Of a stretch of DNA of 64,000 nt, positions 1 to 12,192 are shown one piece after another. The stretch covers positions 25,541,941 to 25,605,940 of the forward strand of contig NC_034011.1 in assembly GCF_000346465.2 (NCBI RefSeq), given 5' to 3'. Both the position numbers and the translations under genes were made by a program. The first letter of the stretch is position 1. Each line of letters opens with the position of its first letter. A model generated the notes under the pieces. It made no database searches and was not told the DNA's origin. It was given only the letters and a program-made list of their open reading frames with translations. Origin of the DNA: Prunus persica (Eukaryota; Streptophyta; Magnoliopsida; Rosales; Rosaceae).

Positions 1-670
1 TGTCAAATGACAACAACAAAATTTACTTTAACCTAAAGGAATGGGGATTCAAATTCAAATATAAAAGGGGAGATCCACATAACCCACATATGCAATTCAA
101 CACACTTAACTCGTATGCTAAATTTGAGTTCAATCCGATCAAATTCTAATGAACTAACTAGGTTTGAGGACTACAATCAAAACCTACACTAGTTGAACCT
201 GAAATTTAAAGCAAACCAAATGGGGGTCAATTATATAGGACTCATCATAATCAAGCAACCTGGAAATCAAGCTTAGATAAAGATTGTATTCAATTATTTG
301 GGTGAATTTGAAAAGAAAAGAAAAATCATATGGGTCAAAATTTGGTCTATACGTGGATGGGTTGGGGTGATTAGACAAAAACAGGCCCAAGGCCTTTTAA
401 TAAGTAAGGAAGAAGGGAGAGATGGATTCATTGGTAGCGGACCGAGTGGTTGGTGTGTTTCCTTAACCGATATTCACAACGAACGAGTGGCGGGCACAGC
501 TTTGCTTCAACTTCATTCAATTCAATGCCAATTCCCAAACCCATCTCATAAAATTCCAAATTATCCAAATTAAATCCCCCAAAATTATATAAACAAACGG
601 ATTATTACGCCCAATAATTATTAATTTCCCACACCAGTTCTCTTCTCTCTTCCGCACTCGCTCTCAGGCC
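1..670. other. Upstream region and 5' leader of FTRC
   Basis: No gene is supported here. The stretch is AT-rich, and the only open frame (298-573) has no recognisable domain or splice context. The last 50 bases before 671 are pyrimidine-rich, as expected for the leader of the gene that follows. Confidence 0.6.
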
Positions 671-2575
671 ATGACTCTGCAACTCCAAGCTCCGTCCTTC
701 CGCGTCAGCATTTCCTCCTTCGTTTCTCCTCTCAGACGCTCCACCCACCGCCATGTAATCCGAGCTCAAGGTTCGCAATTCTGAAACATCTTTTTTTTCC
801 CCTTCTTTTTTTTCTTTCATATTTTCGTTGTATTATCATTTATAATTAGTGGGTTTTCAGATTATTGTTGCCCCAATTTGACGTTCTTGCCTGGTATTTA
901 TGTAAATCATACGTATATTCGAGCTTCTGAAGAGCTTGCGTTGCTCTAAGTGATTCTGTACAAGTGTTTTAAACCTTTAAAGTGTGATATATGCAATGCC
1001 AAATTAAAAACCTTGCTTGATTAGTAGACTTGAGCTTTTGGGGCCGGAAATTTTGAACATTTTCAGCTTAAATTAGGATGTCATGTGTCATTTCGTTTCA
1101 AAGCATCCTCATCCCCCTTTTGATAGTGTTTCGTTTTTAAAATTTGAACTTTGGATCAATGTATGCTATGAATTTTATGTTCTGGCAGCGGAACCATCAG
1201 AGAAATCTGTTGAAATTATGAGGAAGTTCTCTGAGCAGTATGCTCGCAAGTCTGGAACATACTTTTGCGTGGATAAGGGAGTGACTTCTGTTGTTATCAA
1301 GGTATGTATTTATTTACTCTTTGGACCTTACTTGTGTACCATTGTATACTTCAAATTTACTTCAAAACCGATAACTTTATAAGCTTCCACCATGGATTAG
1401 AACCGTAAAGAACATATTACCCCCGAGCCCTTTGATCCTATAGATTATGAAACATCTTTAAACTATTCCCTCAAAATGATCCCCATAGGCATAGTTCTTC
1501 AGTTCAATATCTTTCTGTTGTAGTTCATGTTTTTTTTATGTCCCAAGAGAAGTTTGATTTGGGACAAAAAGATCCCTTACAGATTTGGAATCCTGATATT
1601 ATATATATATATATATATATATTCATTTTAATCTCTGCATTTGATTGAAGTGTATTTATCCAAGTAAATTACTCTGATCTTTCAATTTCAACAGGGATTG
1701 GCAGACCATAAAGATTCATTGGGAGCGCCACTCTGCCCTTGTCGGTAAACATCCGTTCTTTGATATTGTTCTTCACGAGGATGTTCCTACTCTGCCCTAT
1801 GCCTCAAACTCCTTACCAGTTCTTAGTGTCAAAATCGCTTCGTGTTCATATCATGTCATGCTTTCCAAGTCTGAACTCGTTTTGTTGCAGGCATTATGAT
1901 GACAAACCTGCCGAGGCTGGCCAAGGCTTTTGGAACTGCCCATGTGTTCCTATGAGAGAGAGGTAAATATCATTTCATTATTTTGTGAAAGTAGTATACC
2001 AATCAGGTTATTTTATTAAAGTTTCCATTTCATTATTTTGGTACTCAGACATTGAAATCAAAGATAAATGGGCTATAGAGTTCATGTTAGATTTGCTTAC
2101 TGGATAAAAATATAGTAAGGAACAAATGGGCTATAGAGTTCGTGTTAGATTTACTTAATCCGAATATTCTGCTCAAATCCAGCTAAAGAATGTCAAGCTT
2201 ATTTCATTTTAACTTTGACATCTAAACTATTGCAAACCAGCATTATATGCAAATAGTTCAAGTATGTGTAAACCCGGATCATTTTAAAACTGCAAGATTG
2301 TGTTGGCAGGAAGGAGTGCCACTGCATGCTCTTTCTCACTTCTGACAATGATTTTGCTGGACCGGAACAGGTAACTTATGCACCCTTCTTTTAGCTCATC
2401 AATTGTAGTTTGTTGGGATAATCTAAACAATAGGTTTTACATAATGCGGTTTGAGAAATCTCGCACTCCTGTTCTTGCATGTAATTTTTTTCGTCTAATT
2501 TGTTTTCCCTACAACTCTTGTGCAATGCAGACCATCTCCTTGGAAGAGATCAGAGAATCAACAGCAAACATGTAA
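671..2575 (+). CDS. FTRC: Ferredoxin-thioredoxin reductase catalytic chain, chloroplastic
   Basis: Catalytic (beta) subunit of the plastid 4Fe-4S enzyme that passes electrons from photoreduced ferredoxin to thioredoxins, so light switches Calvin-cycle enzymes on. Six exons are read: 671-770, 1189-1301, 1695-1744, 1891-1962, 2310-2370 and 2531-2575, all with GT/AG borders. They give 146 aa, the usual family length. The first 33 or so residues are rich in Ser, Arg and Thr and form a transit peptide. The mature part carries the conserved cysteines: YFC, CPC followed by RHYDD, a second CPC, and CHC near the C-terminus, covering both the cluster ligands and the redox-active disulfide. The start ATG is the first one after a pyrimidine-rich leader. 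Family assignment is near certain; exon borders are inferred by eye. Confidence 0.96.
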
Positions 2576-3461
2576 TAAGCTTTAGTGTGTATTGAAAAGT
2601 ATGTGTAAACAGCCCACTTCTGTATTTGTGAAAGGAAAAAAAATTGAAGAAAAGCTCCTCTTTTGAATGTCTGATCTTTGTTCTAGTCTGAAAATATCCC
2701 GTGGACTTGTCAGATTCTCATAGCTCCAACATTGATGTAATTTTAATCGATCACCAATTTTTGTGTCGACCGACATTTCAATTGTATATTTTGGATAAGT
2801 TCCTGAGACACCTGGACAAAACCCATTGGTCATCGATTCAGGGAATGTGAGGTTGCTTTCAATATCATCTTCTGTACCAATGAAAAAGGGAGAAAAAGAA
2901 AAGGCTATGCGAAGCTTGAAAGAAACCTTATAAAAAAAAAGATACTTTTATAAATTGTAAATAGCAAATCTGTCTCTAAATTTTTTGTAATTGGTTAGAG
3001 ACACATTTGCTTTCATCGATATGAAACTTTTTTTATAAAAAAAATTGCATGCGGCGTAGGAAATGGAGTTTTTTCACGCACATTTTCAACGCGCCGTGGG
3101 ATTTATACCTGAATTTTTTCACACACTGCCAACGTGCTATGTGCGTCATGGAGTTTGAACTTGAGATTATTTGGCCATCGACTTGGCCATTGACCTGAAC
3201 CTGAAGTTCGATTCTCTAATTTCTAAAAGAAATGGGCTTGAAAGGTGGGAGATTGTTGGCCCAGCCCAGGTAGATTGACTTGACCAGGCGACATCCTCAC
3301 AAGGACAGACCTGTAAGATGGCAATGCCACGCATGGATGCCTTTCTGCAAATCGAAACATAGAGATGGATAGATAGGGTTTTACTTTGTCTTTTCTTCAT
3401 CATCATCTTCTTCTTAGATCTCTGAAATCAATTTCCTCAATTACACATTTGGCTCTCGGAC
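2576..3461. other. FTRC 3' region and leader of the SAM-domain gene
   Basis: The 3' untranslated region of FTRC runs into AT-rich spacer. From about 3380 the sequence becomes a pyrimidine-rich leader for the next gene. No additional gene or repeat is recognised. Confidence 0.5.
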
Positions 3462-5917
3462 ATGTCGCAGCCCAGGGTCACCATCACCCTTGGTCGCTCT
3501 GGTCAGGTACTTTGCTTCCTGCTTTTCATACTTTTTCTGTGTTCTTTGCCCCAATTACCGGTTGTTTGCTTGCGCTGAATCTGTGACAAACGGGAAAAAG
3601 GGTTTCTTCTTCTTTTTTCTTATTGGCTTCAATTTTATATAATTTTCCACATTATTCAGCTGCGAAAGGGAGCTAAGTTTATTTTGTTAGTTTCAATTTT
3701 ATTTTTTCTTGTTCTGTTTCCGAAAAGACATGAGCTCGAATTTCCTCGTATTATTTAGCTATTTTTTGTGCATTGGAATGCTCCAATTGTCTTTATGGTT
3801 GCTTTGATAATTTGATGAATTTTTTGGGTTGTGGGTCTTCTCTGAATGGATATATCTTGGGCTGAACCGATTTAAAGGCGAATTTGGGTCGATTTGTGTG
3901 TTTTTATTTACTTACTAGTGGAAATGTTTTTGTAGGTTGTGGAGAGGGGAGGATCGGCATCAGACTCTGTGAGAGTGCATGGCTATAGTGGGCTAGTTTC
4001 TGGAAGTAAGCGATCAATGGGAGACAGACTTGGGAGTAATGCTCATGGTCTTTCATTTTCCGCTGGCAAGCGGTACATTGCTCTGTCTCTTTAATCTCTG
4101 TAACTTTGGCTTATCAGCTTACCACTTGTTTGGGAAGTTCTTTAGATACTTTATATTGAGAATGTGATTCTCCAATGGTTTGGTTCCTTCATTTTGGTAC
4201 TATGAACTCATCTTATCCATGCCCAAAATCTTTTTTATGTCTCCTACCGTGCAAACTACCACCACTGCCAAAACTAGCTCTTGAAGCATTTTCATTTTGA
4301 GAATGGTCAAATCGCAACCTTACCACAAAGGATTGGAATATAGAAGTAGGCTGGTGTCTTTTGTCCCTTAAGTGGGTGCATAATATGAAAAGCATAAAAA
4401 TAATCATTTTCACCTTTCTTTTTTAATTTGTTTAGCAACCAACCGGAGAACTGCGCATCTAAAATTGGCAGAAAACATCATTTGTTTATTATAGCAGTAA
4501 TGTGTTTATGCTATTTTGAGAATTGGTTTTTGAGGCAGTAGCATGTGTGTCTTTAGTTCTATCATGATGTGTTCAATATCAATTTTCAGGCAACGAGGAG
4601 ATGGTAGAAAATGGGGTGGGGTTGACAAACAACTGCATGGTAAATTATCTAATGTGATATTACCAACTCTTTTTGTTCTTTATATGGTTTCTTTGTATTG
4701 ACTCTGGTCTATTAAAACAAGTGAAGATTCACGAATCAGTCGAAATGACCTCAGATTGAAGTTGTTGCGTAAAAGATTATTTAAGCAAACTGGTGGAGCT
4801 GTTGAAGAGCGCAAGCGGATGGACCCTCGTGTAAAGCTGTCAAAACCTGTTCATCCATCGATGAGATATCAGATGCTGCAGCACGAATCAGAAACAAATG
4901 GAAGTAGCGTGATGATGAAAATTCCTCCCAGTGAAAATGCAGCTGATTTATACCAGGTAAATTCACGAAGGAACTTCTACTCTTCTCAACCTACGGATGG
5001 ATTCAGAGCTAGATCCCCACCAAGAAATTTTGATGAGCTGCGCCCAGCATCATCATTTAGGGCAGTTGATGCCTCTAGATCTGGCCAGTTCCTGAGAAAT
5101 GGTATGGTTGGTGGTTCTCAGCCAACAGACTCCTTACTTTTCCCAATGAAAGCTACCCCTCAAGCTGCCAGGCCAGTTGCACAATTTGCTCCAGCAAGTG
5201 GCAGCATGCAGAAAAGTTCACTTATGGTACTCCTTTATGGCTATTCAACACTTTAGCTTCCTTTTGGGAAATCTGATTTAGTATTGCCAGATGACTTTAA
5301 TGAGTTTGTCTCTCTCTGTCTTGCATTTGTACAGGGGGATGAACCTACTGTTCCTGGATTGTTGCATAGACTTGGTTTGGGAAAATATGTCATTATTTTC
5401 CAGGCTGAAGAAGTAAGTTACCTACTCTTGATTCTTATAAAAACATTGCAAATGTGATTTTTGATGTAGGTGTGCTTTCCTTCATTTGATTGTAATCTGA
5501 TGTCTGAGATAGCGCCAGAAAAAAACCAAAACAAAACAAAACAAAAAGGAATGTCACAACTGACTATCTGTATTTTAAATGTGGAAATCTGATTAATCCA
5601 ATGAGGAATACTAATATAAATGAATAAGTGACTTTCGGTTCTCTTTTTTCTTTTGGTTCTCTCAACTTCATGTTTTTTCATGCTTAATTATCTGATTTAC
5701 AGGTTGACATGACTGCTTTGAAGCAGATGGGGGATAAGGACCTCAAAGAGCTGGGTATACCGATGGTATATGTCCATTCCCTCTAGCATCCATTGTTTCT
5801 ACTTGCTCATTGGAAATGAAATTGAACTTTTCTCACAAAGGCTTGCTTGATTTGCAGGGACCAAGAAAAAAGATTCTTCTAGCTCTCTTGCCCCGTACGA
5901 AACGGCAGCCACCATAA
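3462..5917 (+). CDS. SAM-domain protein
   Basis: Seven exons are read: 3462-3506, 3936-4072, 4590-4639, 4727-5226, 5335-5412, 5703-5765 and 5858-5917. They encode about 310 aa. Residues 1-240 are a basic, low-complexity, probably disordered region rich in Ser, Arg and Pro. The last 65 or so residues form a sterile alpha motif: a VPGLLHRLGL start, then LGKYVIIF, a VDMTALKQM helix, DLKELGI, and a basic GPRKKILLALL tail. This matches a small plant family of one-SAM proteins of unknown role. SAM domains typically mediate protein-protein or RNA binding, and no enzymatic motif is visible. At exon 4 the acceptor at 4727 is chosen because an AG five bases upstream would put a stop in frame. Confidence is high for the gene and low for its function. 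Confidence 0.9.
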
Positions 5918-6476
5918 TCTCTACTTCTAATGATGCAATGTAAAATACCATTGGAAAAAAGAAAAGAAAATTGTTGCTATCTAAAGAGCCATTTCTTTTA
6001 TTTGTATTTTCACCTGTTGTGTCAGAAAATGTAGTGGAAGAAATTGAGTGAAATCCTGTGTTGAAGTTGAGGTTTGAGAGGGGGTTGATCAGTTTGAATA
6101 ATTTATCCTCCATAGGTGTTTGTTGATTTGAAAAATAGGTGTTTACTGTTGTATTTTATAGATAGAAACAGAGGACATGAGCAAATGAATGTATGAATTG
6201 TACACATTAATCTTCAGTTATATTGGACATTGCACGTGAATGTCTGGTTTTTGTACGAGTATATATTCTCAATAGGATCAAACTATGAATTGTAATTAGT
6301 AAAATTTATGATGATTACTGGATCGTAAAATCTCTTAGTTCGAATCCCCTCTCCCTCCAATTGAGTTTAATAAAAACTCAAGTTGGAATTTTTCAAATCC
6401 AAGTTCGAATCCCCTCCCTCCTCCCAGTGATTTTACATAAAAAGAAAAGGTAACAGACGACCCATGACGCTATCTC
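5918..6476. other. Convergent spacer between SAM gene and SAP12-like gene
   Basis: The space between two convergent genes holds the 3' untranslated region of the SAM-domain gene (about 5918-6130). It also holds a short repeat with two tRNA-like B-box motifs (see 6320-6425). Confidence 0.5.
6320..6425. repeat. SINE-like remnant with duplicated B-box motif
   Basis: The motif GTTCGAATCCCCTC, which resembles the B box of tRNA-derived SINEs, occurs twice about 65 bases apart. Between the copies lies a short hairpin (6357-6386) with a 12-base stem. No poly-A tail or target-site duplication is clear, so this is a tentative degenerate SINE. Confidence 0.3.
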
Positions 6477-7145
6477 TTAATATGCTCTAACAGAAGGCGT
6501 AGTCGATGAAGACTTGGAATCGCGCTCGCTCTTCCCGCATTCTTTTCCTTTCCTTGAAGCAAAAGCAGCCATGAACTTTTCGTTCCAGTGCACGCCATTA
6601 CCCACCAACAACGATGAGGAAGGCGTCGTTTGCTTCCGGCAAACATGGTCGGCGGGGAACCGGTGCTTGAGGCACACCTTAACCTGGCAAGTTTTGCACG
6701 TGCTGGTATTGGAAAACGTGAGGATCTCCTTGCACCGCCTAACCGGGCACGTGGGTTTCTTCTTCATTCTTGGGTCGCAATTTCCAGACTTGTGGTGTTT
6801 CTCTAACAAGAGCATCTGGTCTTTTTCTCCGTCGCGGCCGGTGGTTTCTATGGAGGTGGAGCAGATTTCGCAGACCAACACCTTTCTGCTGTTGTGATCA
6901 GATTTGGGGCACTCGTGGGACTTGAAAGACCGATGCTCAACACAAAACACCTACAGATATAAATAAATGCCAAAATTTTCAGAAATTACATAAACTAACA
7001 CATAAGATTTATGATGTGAATTGTTGTTGGGTAAGGTTACCTTATGGCAACCGTCGCATTGAAAAGGGAGGAAATCGAGCTGGTGGCAATCGGAGTGCTG
7101 GCAGTGCCTTCCCAAATCCGGAAAAGCTTCGGTTCCTCCTGTCAT
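6477..7145 (-). CDS. SAP12: AN1-type zinc-finger stress-associated protein
   Basis: Two exons on the minus strand, 7145-7041 and 6950-6477, give 192 aa. The N-terminal AN1 finger spans about residues 13-53 (C15, C20, then CDGC, FC, H and HEC spacing). A second AN1 finger spans about 98-140 (TCPVRRC, CKTC, KVCLKH, HVC). No A20 finger and no C-terminal C2H2 pair are present. This architecture and length fit the SAP12 (PMZ-like) branch rather than SAP11/13. Members are induced by heat, cold, salt and metals, and are proposed to act in ubiquitin-linked or redox stress signalling. The C-terminal 50 residues are basic and Ser-rich. Assignment to the two-AN1 family is secure; the specific orthologue is inferred. 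Confidence 0.92.
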
Positions 7146-10100
7146 GTCTTAATTTGATTGATGTCTTTGAATTATCTTTGATCTTCAGTTGTTCGAATAT
7201 TTGTGGCGAAACAAACACATAAACAAAGGTGGCTTGGCCTCTGTTCTGTGTTTGATTTATAGGGGAGGGGAGCGAGGGTGGTCGGTCTGGGTTGGCTTGG
7301 CTTGGGGCATAAGCCAAACCCAGATAGGATATTAATTTACTACGCGGATGTTTCCTACCTTCCACGATATGTTTCTTCTTCCTCCTTATAAACGGACGAG
7401 TTTATTGCACGCGTCATCACAGACGCTAAGCTCCACCTATGAGACCATTTTCCTACGAAATCCTACCAAATATAGGAGGCAGGCCCCACTGACTATCCAA
7501 TTCAGCCTAATTGGGCCCAATTCAGTCCGGTTCATCGGCTCTGATACCCACACCTACTGCCCACCTGCAAAACTTGGCCACCCAAACTTACCGAGGCCCG
7601 TCCACAAGATTCTTTTGGTTTTGATGACGAAAGCAAAGCGTCCAACCATGATCTCCCTTTAACCCAGCCCATGCAATGTTTTTAAAATAGATTTGGTCTG
7701 GTACCACAAACAAATGGCATATCTATGTATTCATAAGTATGAGTTTTAGACAATTATTTATTATATATATATAGTTTAAAGCATAATGCAAAGTCCTGGC
7801 ATTTGTCAAAGGGAGATTGGTGGAGAAAACTGCTCCCTTTTTCTCCTTTTTTTTTTTTTCAAATTCCAGCTGAGAAATGAGAATCCAATTCCCTGCTCCA
7901 CAAACTTGCCAAGAGCAAGACCCCACAAAAATTCCCTTGCTTTCTCTCAACTAAATTATATTCGTATCATATGTCTATGTTTTCTAAAGTCCAGAATCAA
8001 TGCAATCTCTACCCAATTTCCCACAAACAAACAACACAAATAACTTGTAGCTTATGGCAAAATAAAAGACCACACATAGACATGGAGGATGGATGCCATG
8101 CACTATTATAATTAAACAAAAAGGCTCATGCCACTTTGTAAAGGTCTTTCTTTCACAAAGCATAAATCATCATTATATGCATATGCATGCAGGATGCAGC
8201 ATGATATCAAAAAAGAGGACGACAGAATCAAAATTCTGCATGTCCAATATTGTACATACAAAGTAGACTGCCTGCCACCAACACCGAGATCCCTCTCCGG
8301 ATGCTGTAATTCAATGTTAATGAAAGATTAGAGCACGGTTAGAATTTGCTGTGTGGAAAAGGCGGGTCCTACTTAAAGCAGGCAATCATGCATGCTTAAG
8401 TTATTGGGTGCCCGCCAGTTACAAACAACCACAGCTCAAAGTGCCCATTTTATTCAGCCTTTTTCAGGTGATATTATTCTACCAACCTAAAAAAATCAAA
8501 GTAAAGCTCTTTGACCTTGGGCCCTCTCGTGAAAAGTGCAAGTGATTTATGAATTCAACCCAAGCTGAATTCAGCGTTTTCTGTGAAGAAGGAAAACCAA
8601 CAAACTTAGATGCCATATAAGAAAACAATCAGTTTTTCTTGTGTGTTTCAAAAGAAAACCAGTTTGGAAGCAAAACATTGAGAAAAATATGCATTAATAT
8701 CGACAACAACCAAATCACGGCTCTGATCTCCTCATGCAAACAAAGATGAAAGATGTGTTCAACCATTGAAAATGGAAAGACTACCACTTTCAAACTAAGC
8801 ATTTCTGCATTTGGTTTATAAAAATGTTCAGATTTAGCATTTCTGAAATTGTTTTAGATCTGTCAAAAGGAAAGGGACGAAAAAAAGGGCAGCTAGTTTA
8901 TGTCAATGGTGGGCCATACGTTGAGTAGAAAAAAGGGAATCAATCACTTTGGTAAAGAAAGGGAGATAAGATATGATCCAGCCTAGGACACTGATATAAG
9001 TTCGTATTTCAATTGCTACAGAAACTTAACACTTAAGTATATGCACTAACGATGAGAGTGGTGACTTAATTGGACATCTCCATGCAAACAAAGTAGGTCA
9101 AGACACATATGCCCTCTAAAATAACATTTTTCAAAGATAAAGTGGGGAGGTGTCAGGTGAGTGAGTACCTTTTTCTTTAAACTTTCAGTGGTGGGATCAA
9201 GCTGCTGTAGCAGCAGGTATTTTGTCTGCAAAAGTGCCCAGTGAGAAGGTTAATCTATGAGATTGATGGTCCAGAAAATGCCACATCATCATCTCTTCTC
9301 AAAGCTTCTGTTGAATCACGGATTTTTACATCTGTTTAATCCTCCAAAATTCAACAACATATTATTCATAGCAAATTGTCATATTATCATCTAAGTCCGA
9401 GCAGCATCCATTGTTTTACCTCGTCCTCTGTTTTCTAATAGAAATCAGAGAACAGGAGAGCAAAAAAGCGCCCATCGATTCAGCCTAAAAAAGGAGAAGT
9501 GTTTTAGTTTTTGGGCTTTTCCATGTAATGAAATTGATGGGTGGGCAATTGGATTGGCTTGTGACTGGCTAGGCTTGGTACTAAATTAAAGAATAAACTT
9601 CATGGATACTCTTCTCCATGCTTTATTTTTTATTATGAAGTGCAAGAAATTAGTCAATTGTTTTGACTGCTAAATAATGCTTTCATTCCAGAGTTTACTA
9701 TTTGGTCACTGGACATACATACTATTAAAGGCATGTCTAGAGACATTCTCTAATAAGAATTTAAGTTAAGAATTAATTATATAATTTTAATCTTAATTAT
9801 TGAATTTTATTTAAAAGATTATCAACATATTTAATAAATACAATTTAACTATCAAAATTAAAAGTATACAACCAATTCTTAACTTATCGGAGAATTTCCG
9901 GCATGATTATTATAGTGCATGCAATAGTCTCCAGTTATTGTAGTCGGACAATGATTAGAAAATGACTTTGGGTAAAAATACCTGAAAGTTGAAACGCAAC
10001 CCAACTCAAGAGAAGCTGGAGAAAAACAAGGTGTTGAGTTATTATAGGTCGAGTATTTGTTTTCTGATTGGGGTAATTTTCCGAAAGCAGAGGAATCAGA

Positions 10101-10379
10101 ATCCCATTCGCAGGCTCCATCAGACACCACCACAACAACAATTGTATTTTGTTTCCCTCATTCACACCCGCTTGTATCCCAAACAAACTGTGTCTCTAAA
10201 ATCTAAAGAATCTCCATTTCTTTTCTCTTCTTTTCTTTTCTTCTCTTCTCCTCAGGCCTCCTTTCTCTCCCAATTCTCCACAATTTTAGTAACCTCCATA
10301 TTTCTGCTTATCGAAAATATTATCTCTTCGTCTTTAGCGTCTTAAAATCCGCTTCTTTTATCAAAAACAATTCAGGATC
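7146..10379. other. Intergenic region: SAP12 promoter side and PUB leader
   Basis: No gene is supported. The open frames at 7348-7662, 8128-8331 and 8351-8545 have no recognisable domain, splice signals or codon pattern. The proximal part is the upstream region of the SAP12-like gene, and 10200-10380 is a CT-rich leader of the U-box gene. One small inverted-repeat element lies at 9744-9895. I scanned by eye for common plant microRNAs and saw no match. Confidence 0.5.
9744..9895. mobile_element. Small inverted-repeat element (MITE-like)
   Basis: The two ends are imperfect inverted repeats. The left arm begins ATTCTCTAATAAG and the reverse complement of the right arm begins ATTCTCCGATAAG; both continue through a TTAAGAATT block. 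The element is about 150 bp, AT-rich and without coding capacity. The superfamily and target-site duplication are not clear. Confidence 0.45.
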
Positions 10380-10442
10380 ATGGGGTTCAAGCATCCTTAC
10401 ATGCGCTTAAAGCTCATGTCTTTCGTTCATATGCAAAGCTGA
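10380..10442 (+). promoter_or_regulatory. Upstream ORF in the U-box gene leader
   Basis: An ATG at 10380 opens a 20-codon frame (MGFKHPYMRL...) that ends at TGA 10440-10442. This is 52 bases before the main ATG at 10495 and in a different frame from it. It contains several further in-frame ATGs. If the transcript starts upstream, as the CT-rich leader suggests, ribosomes would meet this ORF first, so it could reduce or condition translation of the E3 ligase. Peptide conservation is untested. Confidence 0.5.
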
Positions 10443-10494
10443 AGAAGAAGGGCTTCACTTACTTGTTTCAGAGATTCAAACAAACAATTCGCGC

Positions 10495-12192
10495 ATGGAG
10501 TTTCAGGAGGCTGTCATGAAGTTGATGATCCACAAAGCCAAAGAAAACGAATGGGCTTTCCAAACCCCTGACAGAGTGACAGAGATAAGCAGTCCCAGCC
10601 CCAGGCGCAAATGGAAGCTTTTCAACAGGTCCTCATCGGCCATCCCATCAAAAACTGCAAAGGCCCAAGCTCCAAAAGAGTTCATTTGCCCCATCTCTGG
10701 TTCTCTAATGGCTGACCCAGTCATCGTCTCCTCAGGCCACACCTTCGAGCGTGCCTGCGTCCAAGTCTGCAAATCCCTCAACTTCACACCCACTCTCGTG
10801 GACTCTCCCCCACCCGATTTCTCCTCTGTAATCTCCAACCTCGCTCTCAAATCCGCCATTCTCAACTGGTGCCGCAAGTCCTCCATAGACCCTCCCAAGC
10901 CCCTCGATTTCAGTTCCGCCGATCAGCTCGTCCGTGCGTTCGTGGCGTCCCAGAACCAAACCCTACCCCAGAAGCTCGTAATTTCGGAGAACGAGTTGTT
11001 GATCCAAGGCGTCAACGAAACCCCTAAAGTGAATTTCAATCACGCGGCCACCGAGGTGACTCGGCGTCCGACTCACTTCCACTCGAGCTCCGACGAATCG
11101 GTCACTGCGCTCGTGTCGACTCCGCCTCTGCCCTTCTCGACGCAGCCGAGTTGCTACTCTTCCTGTTCGTCTTCCTCCTCCGAAATTGAAACCCTAAACC
11201 CGGGCAACAGCAATTCATCCTCCCGCTCCGTAGAAGACGACGAAATCTTGATCAAGCTCAGAAGCCAACACGTGTTCGAAATCGAGGACGCTCTGGCCTC
11301 GCTGAGGAAGATCACGCGAACCAGAGAGGACACTCGGGCCAGCCTCTGCACCCCTCGGATGCTCTCCGCCCTGCGACCTCTGATCGTGTCCAGGTACACC
11401 GGCGTTCAGGTGAACTCGGTCGCAGCGTTGGTCAATTTGTCGTTGGAAAAGTCAAACAAGATTAAGATCGTACGGTCAGGAGTTCTCCCTCCATTGATTG
11501 ATGTGCTTAAGGCAGGATCCCCTGAGGCGCAGGAACACGCTTCCGGTGCACTCTTTAGCTTGGCGCTTGATGACGATTGTAAGACCGCCATTGGCGTTTT
11601 GGGTGCCTTGCCACCTTTGCTTCACTTACTCCGATCCGAGAGCGAGCGGACTCGGCATGACTCGGCACTCGCTTTGTATCACCTCACACTCGTTCAGAGT
11701 AACCGCTCCAAATTGGTTAAACTCGGGTCGGTTCCGATTCTTTTGAGAATGGTGAAGTCAGGTCATATGACGGGTCGGGTACTACTCACATTGTGCAACT
11801 TGAGTTCTTGCGCGGACGGGCGGGCATCGATGTTGGATGCGGGTGGGGTGGAATGTTTGTTGGGTGTCTTGAGAGGAAATGAGTTTGACTCGAAGGCAAC
11901 TCAGGAGAGTTGTGTGGCCACATTGTGTGGGCTGAGTTATGGTGGTTTGAGGTTTAAGGGGTTGGCCAAGGTGGCCGGGGCGATTGAGGTGTTAAGAGAG
12001 GTGGAGAAAAAGGGAAGCGACCGGGCGAGGGAGAAAGCAAGGAGGATGTTGGAGATGATGAGAGGGAAAGAGGAGGAGGAAGAAGATGAAGTGGATTGGG
12101 AGGAGTTGCTCAACTCGGGGCTCGGAAGTCGAAATCGGAGTCAACTCAGTGGTGGATTAGGCGGGTCAAGTGTCAACTCGTCCGAATTTTGA
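10495..12192 (+). CDS. U-box/ARM-repeat E3 ubiquitin ligase (PUB38-41 type)
   Basis: Single-exon ORF of 565 aa. The U-box spans about residues 61-133 (KEFICPISGSLMADPVIVSS, then GHTFERACVQVC and a LALKSAILNWC end). It recruits an E2 enzyme without zinc ligands. A Ser/Pro-rich linker follows. About residues 250-520 are armadillo repeats, with repeated helices such as VNSVAALVNLSL, EHASGALFSLAL and RHDSALALYHLTL, which bind substrate. The C-terminus has an acidic stretch and a Ser/Gly tail. The layout and the GSLMADPV variant of the U-box fit the PUB38/39/40/41 group of plant ligases. ATG 10495 is the first in its frame after an in-frame TAA at 10408. A short upstream ORF precedes it. Class assignment is secure; the member number is not. 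Confidence 0.95.
   Translation: MEFQEAVMKLMIHKAKENEWAFQTPDRVTEISSPSPRRKWKLFNRSSSAIPSKTAKAQAPKEFICPISGSLMADPVIVSSGHTFERACVQVCKSLNFTPTLVDSPPPDFSSVISNLALKSAILNWCRKSSIDPPKPLDFSSADQLVRAFVASQNQTLPQKLVISENELLIQGVNETPKVNFNHAATEVTRRPTHFHSSSDESVTALVSTPPLPFSTQPSCYSSCSSSSSEIETLNPGNSNSSSRSVEDDEILIKLRSQHVFEIEDALASLRKITRTREDTRASLCTPRMLSALRPLIVSRYTGVQVNSVAALVNLSLEKSNKIKIVRSGVLPPLIDVLKAGSPEAQEHASGALFSLALDDDCKTAIGVLGALPPLLHLLRSESERTRHDSALALYHLTLVQSNRSKLVKLGSVPILLRMVKSGHMTGRVLLTLCNLSSCADGRASMLDAGGVECLLGVLRGNEFDSKATQESCVATLCGLSYGGLRFKGLAKVAGAIEVLREVEKKGSDRAREKARRMLEMMRGKEEEEEDEVDWEELLNSGLGSRNRSQLSGGLGGSSVNSSEF

Noticed and set aside
8190..8215. Resemblance to miR172-star (ATGCAGCATGATATC)
   Set aside because: Several mismatches to the miR172 family and no complementary arm nearby.
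8128..8545. Small plus-strand ORFs upstream of the U-box gene
   Set aside because: No codon pattern, splice context or recognised family.
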